In this document: positions 1 to 9,509 of the stretch, in pieces
How the letters are laid out: each line of letters begins with the position of its first letter
Position numbering within the stretch: the stretch's first letter is position 1
The notes under the pieces: model-generated
The model's input: only the letters and a program-made list of their open reading frames with translations
Databases searched by the model: none
What the model was told of the DNA's origin: nothing
Program-made: the position numbers and the translations under genes
DNA from: Pseudomonas sp. MYb327
Lineage (GTDB): Bacteria; Pseudomonadota; Gammaproteobacteria; Pseudomonadales; Pseudomonadaceae
Assembly: GCF_040438925.1 (NCBI RefSeq)
Contig: NZ_CP159258.1
Coordinates: 5,603,001-5,667,000 of the forward strand
DNA length: 64,000 nt
Reading direction: 5' to 3'

Positions 1-1235
1 ATGCTCGGGTGCTGGCGCGGATCCTTGGACTTGGCCTGGATGCGACCACGGCTCGGCGAACGCATGGAACCCATGTGCGCCTGGAAACCGTGTTCTTTCA
101 CGCCGTTGCTGCCGTTGTAGTTAATCGCTACCGGCAGGAAGTGGTACTGGATGTTCGGCCATTCGAATTCCGGACGGGAACGGATGAAACCGCCCGCTTC
201 GAACTGGTTGCTGGCGCCGATGCCGGTGCCGTTGAACAGCCACTCGGCACCGATGGCCGGCTGGTTGTACCAGAGCAGTGACGGGTACAGCGAGACCGGT
301 TGGGTGCAAGCGTATTGCAGGTACAGCTCAAGGTGATCCTGCAGGTTTTCACCCACGCCCGGCAAGTCGTGGACCACCGGGATGTCGAGCTTGTTCAACA
401 GTTCGGCAGGGCCGACGCCTGAGCGTTGCAGGATCTGCGGCGAAGCGATGGCGCCGGAGCACAGCAGCACTTCCTTGCGCGCTTTGACCTCGACGCGCTC
501 TTCGGCATCGCCCACCAGGTAACGCACGCCGACCGCACGTTTGCCTTCGAACAGGATCTTGTCGGTCAGGGCGTGGGTGACGATGGTCAGGGTTGAACGC
601 TTTTTGGCCACGTCCAGGTAACCGCGAGCGGTGGAAGCGCGACGGCCTTTCGGCGTCACGGTGCGGTCCATCGGGCCGAAGCCTTCCTGCTGGTAACCGT
701 TGAGGTCTTCGGTGCGCGGGTAACCGGCCTGCACGCCTGCTTCGACCATGGCGTGGAACAGTGGGTTGTTGCCGGCTTTCGGCGTGGTCACGCTGACCGG
801 GCCGTCGCCGCCGTGGTAATCGTTCGGGCCGATGTCGCGGGTTTCCGCTTTACGGAAATACGGCAGGCAATCGAGGTAGGTCCAGTCTTCCAGACCTGGC
901 AGTTTCGCCCAGCCGTCGTAGTCCATGGCGTTGCCGCGGATGTAGCACATGCCGTTGATCAGCGAAGAACCACCCAGGCCCTTGCCGCGACCGCATTCCA
1001 TACGGCGACCGTCCATGTGTGGCTCGGCATCGGTTTCGTAGGCCCAGTTGTAGCGACGGCCTTGCAGCGGGAACGCCAGGGCGGCCGGCATTTGTGTGCG
1101 GAAGTCGAAACGGTAATCCGGGCCGCCCGCTTCGAGCAGCAGGACGGTGACGCCGGCGTCTTCAGTCAGACGGGTCGCCAGGGTGTTACCGGCCGAGCCG
1201 GCACCAATGATGATGTAATCGAATTCTTGGGACAT
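1..1235 (-). CDS. betA: Choline dehydrogenase BetA, N-terminal part (cut by window edge)
   Basis: This is a membrane-associated FAD enzyme of the GMC oxidoreductase family that oxidises choline to betaine aldehyde and on to glycine betaine. The translation begins [17 protein letters not shown], giving the N-terminal GxGxxG dinucleotide fold at about residues 9-15, followed by the GMC signature region [15 protein letters not shown] near residue 85. About 411 codons lie in the window and the frame is still open at base 1. Family members are about 560 residues, so the C-terminal catalytic His/Asn part is outside. It is the last gene of a minus-strand betI-betB-betA operon, separated from betB by 167 bp that contain REP-like arms. 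Identification is by fold motif, length and operon context. Confidence 0.95.
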   Translation of the reverse strand, partial: MSQEFDYIIIGAGSAGNTLATRLTEDAGVTVLLLEAGGPDYRFDFRTQMPAALAFPLQGRRYNWAYETDAEPHMDGRRMECGRGKGLGGSSLINGMCYIRGNAMDYDGWAKLPGLEDWTYLDCLPYFRKAETRDIGPNDYHGGDGPVSVTTPKAGNNPLFHAMVEAGVQAGYPRTEDLNGYQQEGFGPMDRTVTPKGRRASTARGYLDVAKKRSTLTIVTHALTDKILFEGKRAVGVRYLVGDAEERVEVKARKEVLLCSGAIASPQILQRSGVGPAELLNKLDIPVVHDLPGVGENLQDHLELYLQYACTQPVSLYPSLLWYNQPAIGAEWLFNGTGIGASNQFEAGGFIRSRPEFEWPNIQYHFLPVAINYNGSNGVKEHGFQAHMGSMRSPSRGRIQAKSKDPRQHPS

Positions 1236-1290
1236 TGAATGCACCCTCTTTGATAGTGGTCAGGTCGGGCCTCGGCGAGTGCTTCGCACT

Positions 1291-1372
1291 CGATCGCCGG
1301 CTCCTACAGGATCGGGGTAACCGATGATTTGGCGAACGACGCCAAACCTGTAGGAGCTGGCTTGCCAGCGAA
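1291..1372. repeat. Pair of REP arms (outward-facing) between betB and betA
   Basis: A CCGGCTCCTACAGG arm and a CTGTAGGAGCTGGCTTGCCAGCG arm lie about 40 bp apart. Their order is opposite to the usual REPIN, which starts with GTAGGAG and ends with CTCCTAC. It sits in the only sizeable gap of the betIBA operon. Confidence 0.7.
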
Positions 1373-1402
1373 AGCGGCCTCACGGGCAATACAAAACCCG
1401 GG

Positions 1403-2875
1403 TTAGAACACCGAGGCGTAATCGCCCAGCTCGACCTGTACCGATTTGATGCGGGTGAAGTTGTTCAGCGAGCTGATGCCGTTCTCACGACCAACACCCG
1501 ACTGCTTGTAGCCGCCAACCGGCATCTTCGCGTCGGACTCGCCCCAGGCGTTGATCCAGCAGATACCGGCTTCCAGTTGATGAATCACGCGGTGGGCGCG
1601 GTTCAGGTCCTTGGTGACGATACCGGCGGCCAGGCCGAAGTCGGTGTCGTTGGCGCGGCGGATCACTTCTTCTTCGGTTTCGTAGGTCAGGATCGCCATC
1701 ACCGGGCCGAAGATTTCTTCACGAACGATGGTCATGTCGTCGGTGCAGTCGGTGAACACGGTCGGAGCAACGAACGCACCTTTGGCGAATTCGCCCTCAG
1801 TCAGACGCTCGCCGCCGCACAGCAGGCGTGCGCCTTCTTCTTTGCCCTTGGCGATGTAGCCCAGCACGCTTTCCATGTGGGCGAAGCTCACCAGCGGACC
1901 GAAGTTGGTGTTTTCGTCTTCCGGGTTGCCGATGCGGATGCGTGCAACGCGCTCAGCGATCTTGGCTTCGAAAGCGGCTTTCAGGTGCGCCGGTACAAAC
2001 ACGCGAGTGCCGTTGGTGCAGACCTGGCCGGAGCTGTAGAAGTTGGCCATCATCGCGGTGTCGGCGGCGCGATCGAGGTCGGCGTCGTCGCAGATGATCA
2101 GCGGCGACTTGCCGCCCAGTTCCATGGTCACGTCCTTGAGCGAAGAGCTCGAAGCGCTGGCCATGACTTTCTTGCCGGTGTCGGTGCCGCCGGTGAACGA
2201 GACTTTCTCGATGCGTGGGTGCTCTGTCAGCCAGGTGCCGACTTCACGGCCGCTGCCGGTCAGAACGTTGAACACGCCCGCTGGCAGGCCGGCTTCGGTG
2301 TAGATCTCGGCCAGTTTCAGCGTGGTCAGGGAAGTGACTTCGCTTGGTTTGAAGATCATCGCGTTACCGGCCGCCAGAGCCGGAGCGGATTTCCACAGGG
2401 CGATCTGGATCGGGTAGTTCCACGCGCCGATACCGGCCACGACGCCCAGCGGCTCGCGACGGGTGTAGACGAACGACGTGGTGCGCAGCGGGATCTGCTC
2501 GCCTTCGATGGCCGGAACCAGGCCAGCGTAGTACTCCAGCACGTCAGCGCCGGTAACGATGTCGACGTAGCGGGTTTCGGAGTACGACTTGCCGGTGTCC
2601 AGGGTTTCCAGGGCGGCCAGTTCATCGTTGCGCTCGCGCAGGATGTCTACCGCGCGACGCAGGATGCGCGAACGCTCCATGGCGGTCATCGCAGCCCAGA
2701 TTTTCTGGCCCTTTTCGGCGCTGACTACCGCGCGCTCGACGTCTTCCTTGGTTGCGCGCTGTACTTTTGCGAGGACTTCACCGTTAGCCGGGTTGATGGC
2801 TTCGAAAGTGGCGTCGCTGCTGGCGTCGCTGTAAGCACCATCGATGTAGAGTTTTTGCAATTCGAAACGGGCCAT
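1403..2875 (-). CDS. betB: Betaine aldehyde dehydrogenase
   Basis: This is an NAD(P)+-dependent aldehyde dehydrogenase of 490 residues that oxidises betaine aldehyde to glycine betaine in the cytoplasm. The aldehyde dehydrogenase fingerprint is intact: Asn153 in [10 protein letters not shown], general base Glu252 in MELGGKSP, and catalytic Cys286 in SSGQVCTNG. Cys286 is at the position known for the Pseudomonas aeruginosa enzyme. The length equals the family norm. It lies between betI (60 bp upstream) and betA, so it should be controlled from the BetI operator in the betI-betT gap. A large open frame on the opposite strand is only a shadow. Confidence 0.97.
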   Translation of the reverse strand: MARFELQKLYIDGAYSDASSDATFEAINPANGEVLAKVQRATKEDVERAVVSAEKGQKIWAAMTAMERSRILRRAVDILRERNDELAALETLDTGKSYSETRYVDIVTGADVLEYYAGLVPAIEGEQIPLRTTSFVYTRREPLGVVAGIGAWNYPIQIALWKSAPALAAGNAMIFKPSEVTSLTTLKLAEIYTEAGLPAGVFNVLTGSGREVGTWLTEHPRIEKVSFTGGTDTGKKVMASASSSSLKDVTMELGGKSPLIICDDADLDRAADTAMMANFYSSGQVCTNGTRVFVPAHLKAAFEAKIAERVARIRIGNPEDENTNFGPLVSFAHMESVLGYIAKGKEEGARLLCGGERLTEGEFAKGAFVAPTVFTDCTDDMTIVREEIFGPVMAILTYETEEEVIRRANDTDFGLAAGIVTKDLNRAHRVIHQLEAGICWINAWGESDAKMPVGGYKQSGVGRENGISSLNNFTRIKSVQVELGDYASVF

Positions 2876-2935
2876 AAAGTCCTCGCAAGAGCATAAGTGG
2901 TGGCACGGTCCGGTGGTTGAGCGTTTATGTGTGCT

Positions 2936-3529
2936 CTAACTCACCCGCTTGGCCAGTTGGAAATCCATGTATTCGTAAGCGATCCGGTGCGCTTGCTCAG
3001 TGTCGAAAGCATCTCCCGACAGGGCGCCGCGCAACCACAAACCGTCAATGAGGGCTGCCAGGCCACGGGCTGCACTGCGCGCATCATCGAGCGGCAATAC
3101 GCGGCGGAACTGGCAGCACAGGTTGGAATACAGACGGTGATCGTTGATCCGCTGCAACCTGTGCAAAGACGGGTGGTGCATGCTGGTGGCCCAAAAGGCC
3201 AGCCAGGTTTTCATTGCCGGGCCATTGACCTGGCTGGCGTCGAAGTTGCCTTCGATGATCACCTGCAGATGCGCCCGCGGGCTGTCATCTGTCAGCGCCT
3301 GACGGCGCGCGGTGACGTTCTCGCTGAGGACACTCATCAGGTACTGCGCCGTGGCAGCGATCAGGCCGTTCTTGTCCTGAAAGTAATGACTGATGATGCC
3401 GTTCGAGACACCGGCCAAACGGGCGATCAGCGCAATGCTGGCGTCCCCCATTCCGACCTGGTCGACCGCCAGCAATGTGGCTTCGATCAACTGCTGGCGA
3501 CGGATGGGTTGCATACCGACCTTGGGCAT
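2936..3529 (-). CDS. betI: TetR-family choline-responsive repressor BetI
   Basis: A 197-residue TetR regulator that represses the bet genes in the absence of choline. The N-terminal helix-turn-helix is visible around residues 25-55 ([19 protein letters not shown]), followed by a ligand-binding helical domain with the BetI-typical stretch [16 protein letters not shown] chose the ATG at 3529 (MPKVGMQ) because AAGGAG lies 9 bases before it; the same element is too close to the ATG at 3538. It is the first gene of betIBA and divergent from betT. A perfect 20-bp palindrome 70 bp upstream is the likely operator. Confidence 0.96.
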   Translation of the reverse strand: MPKVGMQPIRRQQLIEATLLAVDQVGMGDASIALIARLAGVSNGIISHYFQDKNGLIAATAQYLMSVLSENVTARRQALTDDSPRAHLQVIIEGNFDASQVNGPAMKTWLAFWATSMHHPSLHRLQRINDHRLYSNLCCQFRRVLPLDDARSAARGLAALIDGLWLRGALSGDAFDTEQAHRIAYEYMDFQLAKRVS

Positions 3530-3598
3530 CTTGCACATCTCCTTAGGCCTTCCGGCAGACGTAAAACGGCTACCGGCTTGAGGCCAGTCTATTTTGTT

Positions 3599-3618
3599 TT
3601 GATTGAACGTTCAATCAA
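3599..3618. promoter_or_regulatory. Probable BetI operator
   Basis: TTGATTGAACGTTCAATCAA is a perfect 20-bp palindrome, the size and symmetry expected for a TetR dimer. It sits between betI and betT. Its assignment to BetI rests on position and on similarity in type to known BetI sites. Confidence 0.8.
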
Positions 3619-3629
3619 CAAAGAATAAG

Positions 3630-3639
3630 ATCTGCGACA
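3630..3639 (-). promoter_or_regulatory. Candidate GbdR-type motif (TGTCGCAGAT on minus strand)
   Basis: The same 10-mer is found in the promoter regions of the dimethylglycine operon (20288-20297) and of gbcA/gbcB (32499-32508). It is only 11 bp from the BetI palindrome. The link to GbdR is inference. Confidence 0.4.
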
Positions 3640-3852
3640 AATCGTCGCTGCTTACAGATTTTTCCTACGTGTAAATGGCGAAAAACCGACATCCGAAACA
3701 GCTCGAAACCTGTACGCCAAGGCGTCTCCAGGGCTTCGGGCTTTTTTCGGGGTGTCTTTATATCACCCGCTGGTCGGCTGCCCACTAACCGATTAGTCGG
3801 GTAACACGTTTGTCTTGCGTTCTTCTCTCGCACTGCCCGGAGCATCTGTGCC

Positions 3853-5865
3853 ATGAGTTCTGCCTCGCTTATAAAGACCCCACCCGAGAAGGTGACGGTC
3901 AACGGTTGGGTGTTCTACACCTCTACCGCGTTGATTCTGTTGTTGACCGCCATTCTGATCATTGCCCCGCAAGAGGCCGGCAGACTGCTCGGTACGGCGC
4001 AAGCCTGGTTGTCCCGCAGCTTCGGCTGGTACTACATGGTAGTGATCGCCGCCTATCTGATCTTTGTGGTTGGCCTGGCGTTTTCGTCCTACGGCGAACT
4101 CAAGCTGGGCAGCAAGGACGACACCCCGGACTTTAGCTACGGCGCCTGGGCGGGGATGCTGTTCTCGTCGGGTATCGGCATTTCGCTGCTGTACTTTGGT
4201 GCCTCCGAGCCGCTCGACCACTATTTCAATCCGCCGGAAGGCGTGGCCGCCAGCAACCTCGCCGCACGTCAGGCCGTTCAGCTGACGTTTCTGCACTGGG
4301 GTCTGCATGGCTGGGCGATCTACGCACTGGTCGGTCTGGCCGTGGCTTACTTTGCCTACCGTCATAATCAGCCGCTGGCGTTGCGTTCGGCGTTGTATCC
4401 GCTGGTGGGCGAGCGTTGGGTCAAAGGCGCGGCCGGGCATGCGGTAGACGGTTTTGGCATGTTCGTGACTTTGCTGGGGCTGGTCACCAACCTGGGCATT
4501 GGCTCGCTGCAGGTGTCGTCCGGGCTGGAAAACCTGTTCGGCATGGAACACAGCAACACCAACCTGCTGATCGTGATCATCGTGATGAGCACCGTGGCGA
4601 CCATCGCCGCCGTGTCGGGTGTGGAAAACGGTATTCGTCGCCTGTCCAACCTCAACATCGTGCTGTTCAGCGGCCTGCTGATTTTCGTGCTGTTGTTCGG
4701 CCCGACCTTGCACCTGCTCAACGGCTTTGTGCAGAACGTCGGGGATTACCTGAACGGCGTGGTGCTGAAGACCTTCGATCTCTACGTGTACGAAGGCGAC
4801 AGCGAGAAGTCCGACCGCTGGTTGGGTCTGTGGACCCTGTTCTACTGGGCCTGGTGGATTTCCTGGGCGCCATTCGTGGGCATGTTCATCGCGCGTATTT
4901 CCCGTGGTCGCACGGTGCGCGAACTGGTCGCTGGCGTACTGCTGATTCCGCTGGGCTTCACTTTGGCGTGGCTGTCGATCTTCGGTAACTCGGCGCTGGA
5001 CCTGGTGATGAACCACGGCGCGGTTGAGCTTGGGAAAACGGCGCTGGAACAGCCGTCCATGGCGATCTACCAATTGTTGGAGCATTACCCGGCATCGAAG
5101 GTGGTGATCGGCGTGTCGATTTTCGTCGGTTTCGTACTGTTTCTGACCCCGGCGGATTCCGGCGCGGTGATGATGGCCAACCTTTCCTGCAAGGGCGGTA
5201 ACGTCGACGAAGATGCGCCGCACTGGCTGCGGATCTTCTGGTCGGTGGTGATCACCCTGGTGACCATCGGCCTGCTGTTCGCCGGTAACTTCGAAGCCAT
5301 GCAAACCATGGTGGTGCTGGCCGGACTGCCGTTCTCGGTGGTGCTGGTGTGCTTCATGTTCGGCCTGCATAAGGCGATGCGCCAGGACGTGCAGATCGAA
5401 CAGGAACAAGCGGAATTGGCGGCACGTGGTCGCCGTGGTTTCAGCGAGCGTTTGACGCAACTGGACCTGCAACCGAGCCAATCGGTGGTGCAGCGTTTCA
5501 TGGACAAGCACGTGAGCCCGGCCTTGCAGGATGCGACCACGCAAATGCGTGCTCAAGGGCTGGAAGTGCAGACGCTGCTGGGCAAGTCCAAGCGTTGCAT
5601 GGGCGTGCGGGTCGAGATGGAGGAGGGCAACCCGTTTGTCTATGAAGTCAGCCTGGATGGCTATCTGGCTACGCCGACCGAGTCGGCCGTCTCTGATGAA
5701 ATGCGGCCCGATGAGGCGCGCCAGCGCTACTACCGCGCCGAGGTGTACCTGCACAACGGCAGCCAGGACTACGATTTGATGGGTTTCACCCAGGACCAGA
5801 TCACCCGTGACGTGCTCGATCAGTTTGAAAGCCATCGGCAGCTCCTTGGCCGGGTTTACAGCTGA
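3853..5865 (+). CDS. betT: BCCT-family choline transporter BetT
   Basis: A 670-residue secondary transporter of the betaine/choline/carnitine family that imports choline across the inner membrane, probably driven by protons. About twelve hydrophobic segments are visible. The BCCT signature SSGIGISLLYFGASEPLDH lies at residues 105-123 and the tryptophan-rich segment WTLFYWAWWISWAPFVGMF in the second half. After the last membrane segment there is a hydrophilic C-terminal tail of about 150 residues (from about 515). In BetT-type members such tails take part in osmotic regulation. It is divergent from betIBA across the BetI operator and convergent with cbcV. Several betT paralogues exist in Pseudomonas, so the exact paralogue number is not assigned. 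Confidence 0.93.
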   Translation: MSSASLIKTPPEKVTVNGWVFYTSTALILLLTAILIIAPQEAGRLLGTAQAWLSRSFGWYYMVVIAAYLIFVVGLAFSSYGELKLGSKDDTPDFSYGAWAGMLFSSGIGISLLYFGASEPLDHYFNPPEGVAASNLAARQAVQLTFLHWGLHGWAIYALVGLAVAYFAYRHNQPLALRSALYPLVGERWVKGAAGHAVDGFGMFVTLLGLVTNLGIGSLQVSSGLENLFGMEHSNTNLLIVIIVMSTVATIAAVSGVENGIRRLSNLNIVLFSGLLIFVLLFGPTLHLLNGFVQNVGDYLNGVVLKTFDLYVYEGDSEKSDRWLGLWTLFYWAWWISWAPFVGMFIARISRGRTVRELVAGVLLIPLGFTLAWLSIFGNSALDLVMNHGAVELGKTALEQPSMAIYQLLEHYPASKVVIGVSIFVGFVLFLTPADSGAVMMANLSCKGGNVDEDAPHWLRIFWSVVITLVTIGLLFAGNFEAMQTMVVLAGLPFSVVLVCFMFGLHKAMRQDVQIEQEQAELAARGRRGFSERLTQLDLQPSQSVVQRFMDKHVSPALQDATTQMRAQGLEVQTLLGKSKRCMGVRVEMEEGNPFVYEVSLDGYLATPTESAVSDEMRPDEARQRYYRAEVYLHNGSQDYDLMGFTQDQITRDVLDQFESHRQLLGRVYS

Positions 5866-5881
5866 GTGACCGCACAGCCTT

Positions 5882-5961
5882 TGTAGGAGCTGGCTTGCCA
5901 GCGATGGCCCCACCGCGGTGTATCTGATACGCCGCCATCGCTGGCAAGCCAGCTCCTACAG
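5882..5961. repeat. REPIN between betT and cbcV
   Basis: Arms TGTAGGAGCTGGCTTGCCAGCGATGG and its near-perfect inverse complement enclose a short loop containing ACCGCGGTGTATCTGATACGCC. It lies immediately downstream of the betT stop. Confidence 0.9.
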
Positions 5962-5993
5962 GGATAGCGTCATTACAAATAATCTGTTCAAAC

Positions 5994-6024
5994 AAAAACG
6001 CCGCGATCCACTCGCGGCGTTTTT
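5994..6024. terminator. Bidirectional intrinsic terminator, betT / cbcV
   Basis: A symmetrical hairpin has arms AAAAACGCCGCGA / TCGCGGCGTTTTT and a 5-base loop. The A-tract and T-tract let it terminate both the rightward betT transcript and the leftward cbcXWV transcript, whose last gene ends 14 bp away. Confidence 0.9.
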
Positions 6025-6037
6025 GTGTCTGTTGCCT

Positions 6038-7216
6038 TTATCCCAGGTTCTTGCCGAGCAGTGCGTGGTACAGCTCGCTGTCTCCCAGAATCCCGACCAC
6101 ATGGTTGTTGTCGTGTAGCACCAGTTTGTTGCCAGTCTGATAGCGAATCTGCAACGCGTCGCGCATGCCGATGTTCGAATCCACCAACGTTGGCCGACGA
6201 CCCAGACCTTCAACCGCCTGGCCCGGTACCCAATTCTGCAAGTCCAGGGCAGAACCGTTCTGACGTGCACCCTTGATGGTGTTGCCTTCCGCCAGGTCCA
6301 GCCACGAATCACCGCCCGGATCGAGGCACACCGAACCGTTGATGCGCTTGCAGTTGTCCAGGGTGCGCATCAGGCTGCGACCGCACAGCACGTTCAGTGG
6401 GTTGGTGTGGGCCACGAAGGTGCGCACGTAATCGTCGGCAGGGTTGAGGACGATTTCTTCCGGCTTGCTGTACTGGATGATCCGGCCGTCTTTCATGATC
6501 GCGATACGGCTGCCGAGCTTCAGGGCTTCATCGAGGTCGTGGCTCACGAACACGATGGTCTTGCTCAGCTTGCGTTGCAGCTCCAGCAGTTCGTCCTGCA
6601 GGCCCTGGCGGATCAACGGGTCGAGCGCCGAGAACGGTTCGTCCATCAGCAGAATGTCGGCGTCCATCGCCAGCGCACGGGCCAGGCCCACACGCTGCTG
6701 CATACCGCCGGACAGTTCATCGGGTTTCTTGTTGCGCCATTGGGTCAGGCCCACCAGCTCGAGTTTTTCATCGACCAGTTTCTTGCGTTCCTTCTCCGGA
6801 CGGCCCTGCATTTCCAGACCGAAACTGATGTTCTCGCGCACCGTCAGCCAAGGCATCAGGGCGAACTTCTGGAACACCATGGCGATGCGCTTGGTGCGCA
6901 TCATTTTCAGTTCGGCCGGGGTGCAGGAAGCAATGTTGATCTGCTTGCCTTCGTGCTCGACGAACAGCTTGCCGCGGCTGACGGTGTTGAGGCCGTTGAT
7001 GCAGCGCAGCAGGCTGGATTTGCCAGAGCCGGACAGGCCCATCAACACGCAAATTTCACCTTTCTCGACATCCAGGCTGGCCTTTTCCACGCCAACGATC
7101 TGCCCGGTTTTTTTCAGGATCTCGCTGCGGGTCATGCCCTGGTCGAGTAGTTTCAAGGCTTCGCGCGGGTCCTTGGTGAAGATCACGTCGACGTCTTCGA
7201 AGCGAATTATGCTCAT
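6038..7216 (-). CDS. cbcV: Choline/betaine/carnitine ABC transporter ATP-binding protein
   Basis: A 392-residue ATPase of the ProV/OpuAA class that powers uptake of quaternary amines. Walker A GLSGSGKS is at 60-67, the ABC signature LSGGMQQR at 168-175 and Walker B ILLMDEP at 188-194. About 120 residues follow the nucleotide-binding domain and resemble the CBS-type regulatory part of this class, though degenerate. The start overlaps the cbcW stop as ATGA, so translation is coupled. The order cbcX-cbcW-cbcV and the position next to betT and sdaB match the known Pseudomonas CbcXWV system. That system imports choline, betaine and carnitine with several binding proteins, probably including CaiX in this window. 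Confidence 0.95.
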   Translation of the reverse strand: MSIIRFEDVDVIFTKDPREALKLLDQGMTRSEILKKTGQIVGVEKASLDVEKGEICVLMGLSGSGKSSLLRCINGLNTVSRGKLFVEHEGKQINIASCTPAELKMMRTKRIAMVFQKFALMPWLTVRENISFGLEMQGRPEKERKKLVDEKLELVGLTQWRNKKPDELSGGMQQRVGLARALAMDADILLMDEPFSALDPLIRQGLQDELLELQRKLSKTIVFVSHDLDEALKLGSRIAIMKDGRIIQYSKPEEIVLNPADDYVRTFVAHTNPLNVLCGRSLMRTLDNCKRINGSVCLDPGGDSWLDLAEGNTIKGARQNGSALDLQNWVPGQAVEGLGRRPTLVDSNIGMRDALQIRYQTGNKLVLHDNNHVVGILGDSELYHALLGKNLG

Positions 7217-8058
7217 GCGTCACCCCCTACTTTGGCGTCGGGTTGTTTGCAGATACGGTCGAGCATGATCGCCAGCAGTACGATCGCCAGGCCTGCTTCG
7301 AAGCCCAGGGCGATATCAGCGGTATTCAGTGCGTTGACCACGGGTTTGCCCAGGCCGTCGGCGCCCACCAGTGCCGCAATCACCACCATCGACAACGACA
7401 GCATGATGCACTGGGTGATACCGGCCGCGATGCTTGGCATGGCGTGGGGCAGTTCGATTCGCGAAAGCAGCTGGCGTCGCGAGCAGCCAAAGGCCTTGCC
7501 GGCGTCCATCAATTCTTGCGGGACATCACGGATGCCCAGGTAAGTCAGGCGGATGGGCGCGGCAATCGCGAACACCACCGTCGAGATCAGACCGGGGACC
7601 ACACCCAGACCGAAGAGGGTCAGGGTAGGAATGAGGTAGACGAAGGTCGGCACGGTCTGCATCAGATCGAGCACCGGACGCATCATGGTGTAGAACATCG
7701 GTTTGTGCGCGGCGACGATACCCAGCGGTACGCCGATGACTACGCAGACCAGGGTCGCGAACAACACCTGGGCGAGGGTTTCCATGGTTTCCTGCCAGTA
7801 TCCCAGGTTGAGGATCAGCAGAAAGGAGGCAACGACGAAGGCGGTCAGGCCCCATTTGCGCTGGATGAAGTGGGCAAGTATTGCGATTAGGCCGATCAAG
7901 ACCAGCGGGTTGAACCAGGTCAGCGCAAACGTCACGCCGTGGATCATCGTTTCCAGTGACACGGCAATTGCGTCGAAGGTGTTGGCGCCGTGTTGCGTCA
8001 ACCATTCAACGAAGCCTGCGATGTACTGGCCTAGAGGTATTTTCTGATCAATCAGCAT
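7213..8058 (-). CDS. cbcW: Choline/betaine/carnitine ABC transporter permease
   Basis: A 281-residue inner-membrane permease of the ProW/OpuAB type with about six hydrophobic segments and the cytoplasmic EAA-like loop near DVPQELMDAGKAFGCS, which docks to CbcV. I chose the ATG at 8058 (MLIDQKIPLGQYI), the usual family N-terminus. An upstream in-frame ATG at 8076 would add six residues, and neither start has a strong ribosome site. The stop overlaps the cbcV start by four bases (ATGA). It lies 66 bp downstream of cbcX in the same operon. Confidence 0.93.
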   Translation of the reverse strand: MLIDQKIPLGQYIAGFVEWLTQHGANTFDAIAVSLETMIHGVTFALTWFNPLVLIGLIAILAHFIQRKWGLTAFVVASFLLILNLGYWQETMETLAQVLFATLVCVVIGVPLGIVAAHKPMFYTMMRPVLDLMQTVPTFVYLIPTLTLFGLGVVPGLISTVVFAIAAPIRLTYLGIRDVPQELMDAGKAFGCSRRQLLSRIELPHAMPSIAAGITQCIMLSLSMVVIAALVGADGLGKPVVNALNTADIALGFEAGLAIVLLAIMLDRICKQPDAKVGGDA

Positions 8059-8124
8059 GGTAGTGAACGTCCGCATGCAAGGAAATAAACAGCCCGGACG
8101 GCCGGAGCCGTCCGGCGTAAGCGA

Positions 8125-9072
8125 TTACTGATTCAGCTTGGCTTTCACGGCCTCCAGGCCAGGTTTACCGTCAATGGTGGTCACGCCAGCGAGCCAGGTA
8201 TCGAGCACCTGGGGATTCTTTTTCAGCCAGGCCTTGGCGGCCGCGTCAGGCTTCATTTTGTCGTCCAGGATGTTGCCCATCAGTTCACTTTCCATGTCGA
8301 CGGTGAACTCCAGGTTCTTCAGCAACTGACCGACGTTGCTGCATTCCTCGGCGTACCCTTTGCGGGTGTTGGTCGCCACGGTGGCGGCACCAAAATCGGG
8401 GCCGAAGAAATCGTCGCCGCCGGTCAGGTATTGAATCTTGAAGCGCTTGTTCATCGGGTGCGGGGCCCAGCCCAGGAACACCACGGCGGTATCGCGTTTT
8501 TGCGCGCGGTCGACCTGCGACAGCATGCCCGCTTCGCTTGATTCAACGACCTTGAAGCCGGCGTCCTTCAGGCCGAAGGCGTTCTTGTCGATCATACTCT
8601 GGATCAGGCGGTTGCCGTCGTTACCCGGTTCGATGCCGTAGATCTTGCCGTCGAGTTCTTTCTTGAACTTGGCGATGTCGGCGAAATCATGCAGACCTTT
8701 GTCATACAGCGCCTGGGGCACAGCGAGGGTGTACTTGGCGCCCTTGAGGTTGGTGCGCACGGTTTCCACGGTGCCGGCATCGCGGTAGGCCTTGATGTCG
8801 TTTTCCATGGTCGGCATCCAGTTACCGAGGAACACGTCCATGTTCTTGCCGTCGGCCAGGGACTTGTAGGTCACCGGCACGGAAATCATGGTGGTCTTGG
8901 TCTTGTAGCCGAGGGCGTTGAGCACGACGCTGGTGGTCGCGGTTGTCGCGGTAATGTCGGTCCAGCCGACATCGGAGAAGTTTACGGTGTTGCATTGGGC
9001 CGGATCGGCGGCTTGCGCCAGAACCGGCAGACTAAGCAGGGCGGCCAACAACAACGACGGGGAACCTTTCAT
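8125..9072 (-). CDS. cbcX: Choline ABC transporter periplasmic substrate-binding protein
   Basis: A 315-residue periplasmic binding protein of the OpuAC/ProX class. The signal peptide MKGSPSLLLAALLSLPVLAQA is followed by ADPAQC, so cleavage is near residue 21. The tryptophans expected for an aromatic cage around a trimethylammonium head lie in segments such as VGWTDI, LGNWMPTM and FLGWAPHPMN. The start at 9072 is supported by GGAG 8 bases upstream; a longer frame to 9126 lacks this. It is first in cbcXWV and divergent from sdaB. It is related to CaiX further along the window, and the two share the segment VESSEAGML. Confidence 0.94.
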   Translation of the reverse strand: MKGSPSLLLAALLSLPVLAQAADPAQCNTVNFSDVGWTDITATTATTSVVLNALGYKTKTTMISVPVTYKSLADGKNMDVFLGNWMPTMENDIKAYRDAGTVETVRTNLKGAKYTLAVPQALYDKGLHDFADIAKFKKELDGKIYGIEPGNDGNRLIQSMIDKNAFGLKDAGFKVVESSEAGMLSQVDRAQKRDTAVVFLGWAPHPMNKRFKIQYLTGGDDFFGPDFGAATVATNTRKGYAEECSNVGQLLKNLEFTVDMESELMGNILDDKMKPDAAAKAWLKKNPQVLDTWLAGVTTIDGKPGLEAVKAKLNQ

Positions 9073-9509
9073 GGATGGACTCCTTGGTGTTTTTTTTGGC
9101 AGTGTTTCCGACTGGAACCACCGCACTTATAGGTTGCGGTTGGATGGCGTTTTGGAGACAGCTCTACCACGGCGCCTTGCAATCGAGTCGATACGATCAT
9201 GTACCAGTGAAAATCTGACGCCTACAGGGTGCGTCGTAACCAGTACAGGGATGGTCGCATCCAGTGTCGGTGACGTCGTTTACAGCTTTTTTCAGCCTCT
9301 TTTGTCCGTCTGAGCCGCAAGAAAACGGCGCAAACACGACGTGAAAGACACGCGGCGTTCGTGGACATGAGTGCGTCGGTGTGAGACGTCGAACGACGGG
9401 ATAAAAGCCTGATGATGCGGCCATCCCGACGGATTGCAGCTTGAGCGTAGCAGCTCCGTCACCGGGCGCTTTTGCGCCTGGCGTTGGCACATCCAGGAGT
9501 TACGCAGCA
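9073..9509. promoter_or_regulatory. cbcX-sdaB divergent intergenic region
   Basis: 437 non-coding bases separate cbcXWV (leftward) from sdaB (rightward) and must hold both promoters. There is no REP element here, unlike most gaps of this size in the window. I see no clear operator. The segment TGTCGGTGACGTCG near 9265 is only loosely similar to the shared 10-mer found elsewhere. Confidence 0.5.

Larger units (their letters stand above)
3530..3852. promoter_or_regulatory. betI-betT divergent promoter region
   Basis: 323 non-coding bases hold the control signals of betIBA (leftward) and betT (rightward): the BetI-type palindrome, a candidate activator motif next to it, and a shorter near-palindrome ACTAACCGATTAGT at 3784-3797 close to betT. 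I could not assign promoter boxes with confidence. Confidence 0.7.

Noticed and set aside
3793..5913. 706-codon open frame antisense to betT
   Set aside because: Composition is His/Gln/Arg-rich low-complexity sequence without domain features, as expected opposite a GC-rich gene. It has no ribosome site. betT on the other strand has clear family motifs.
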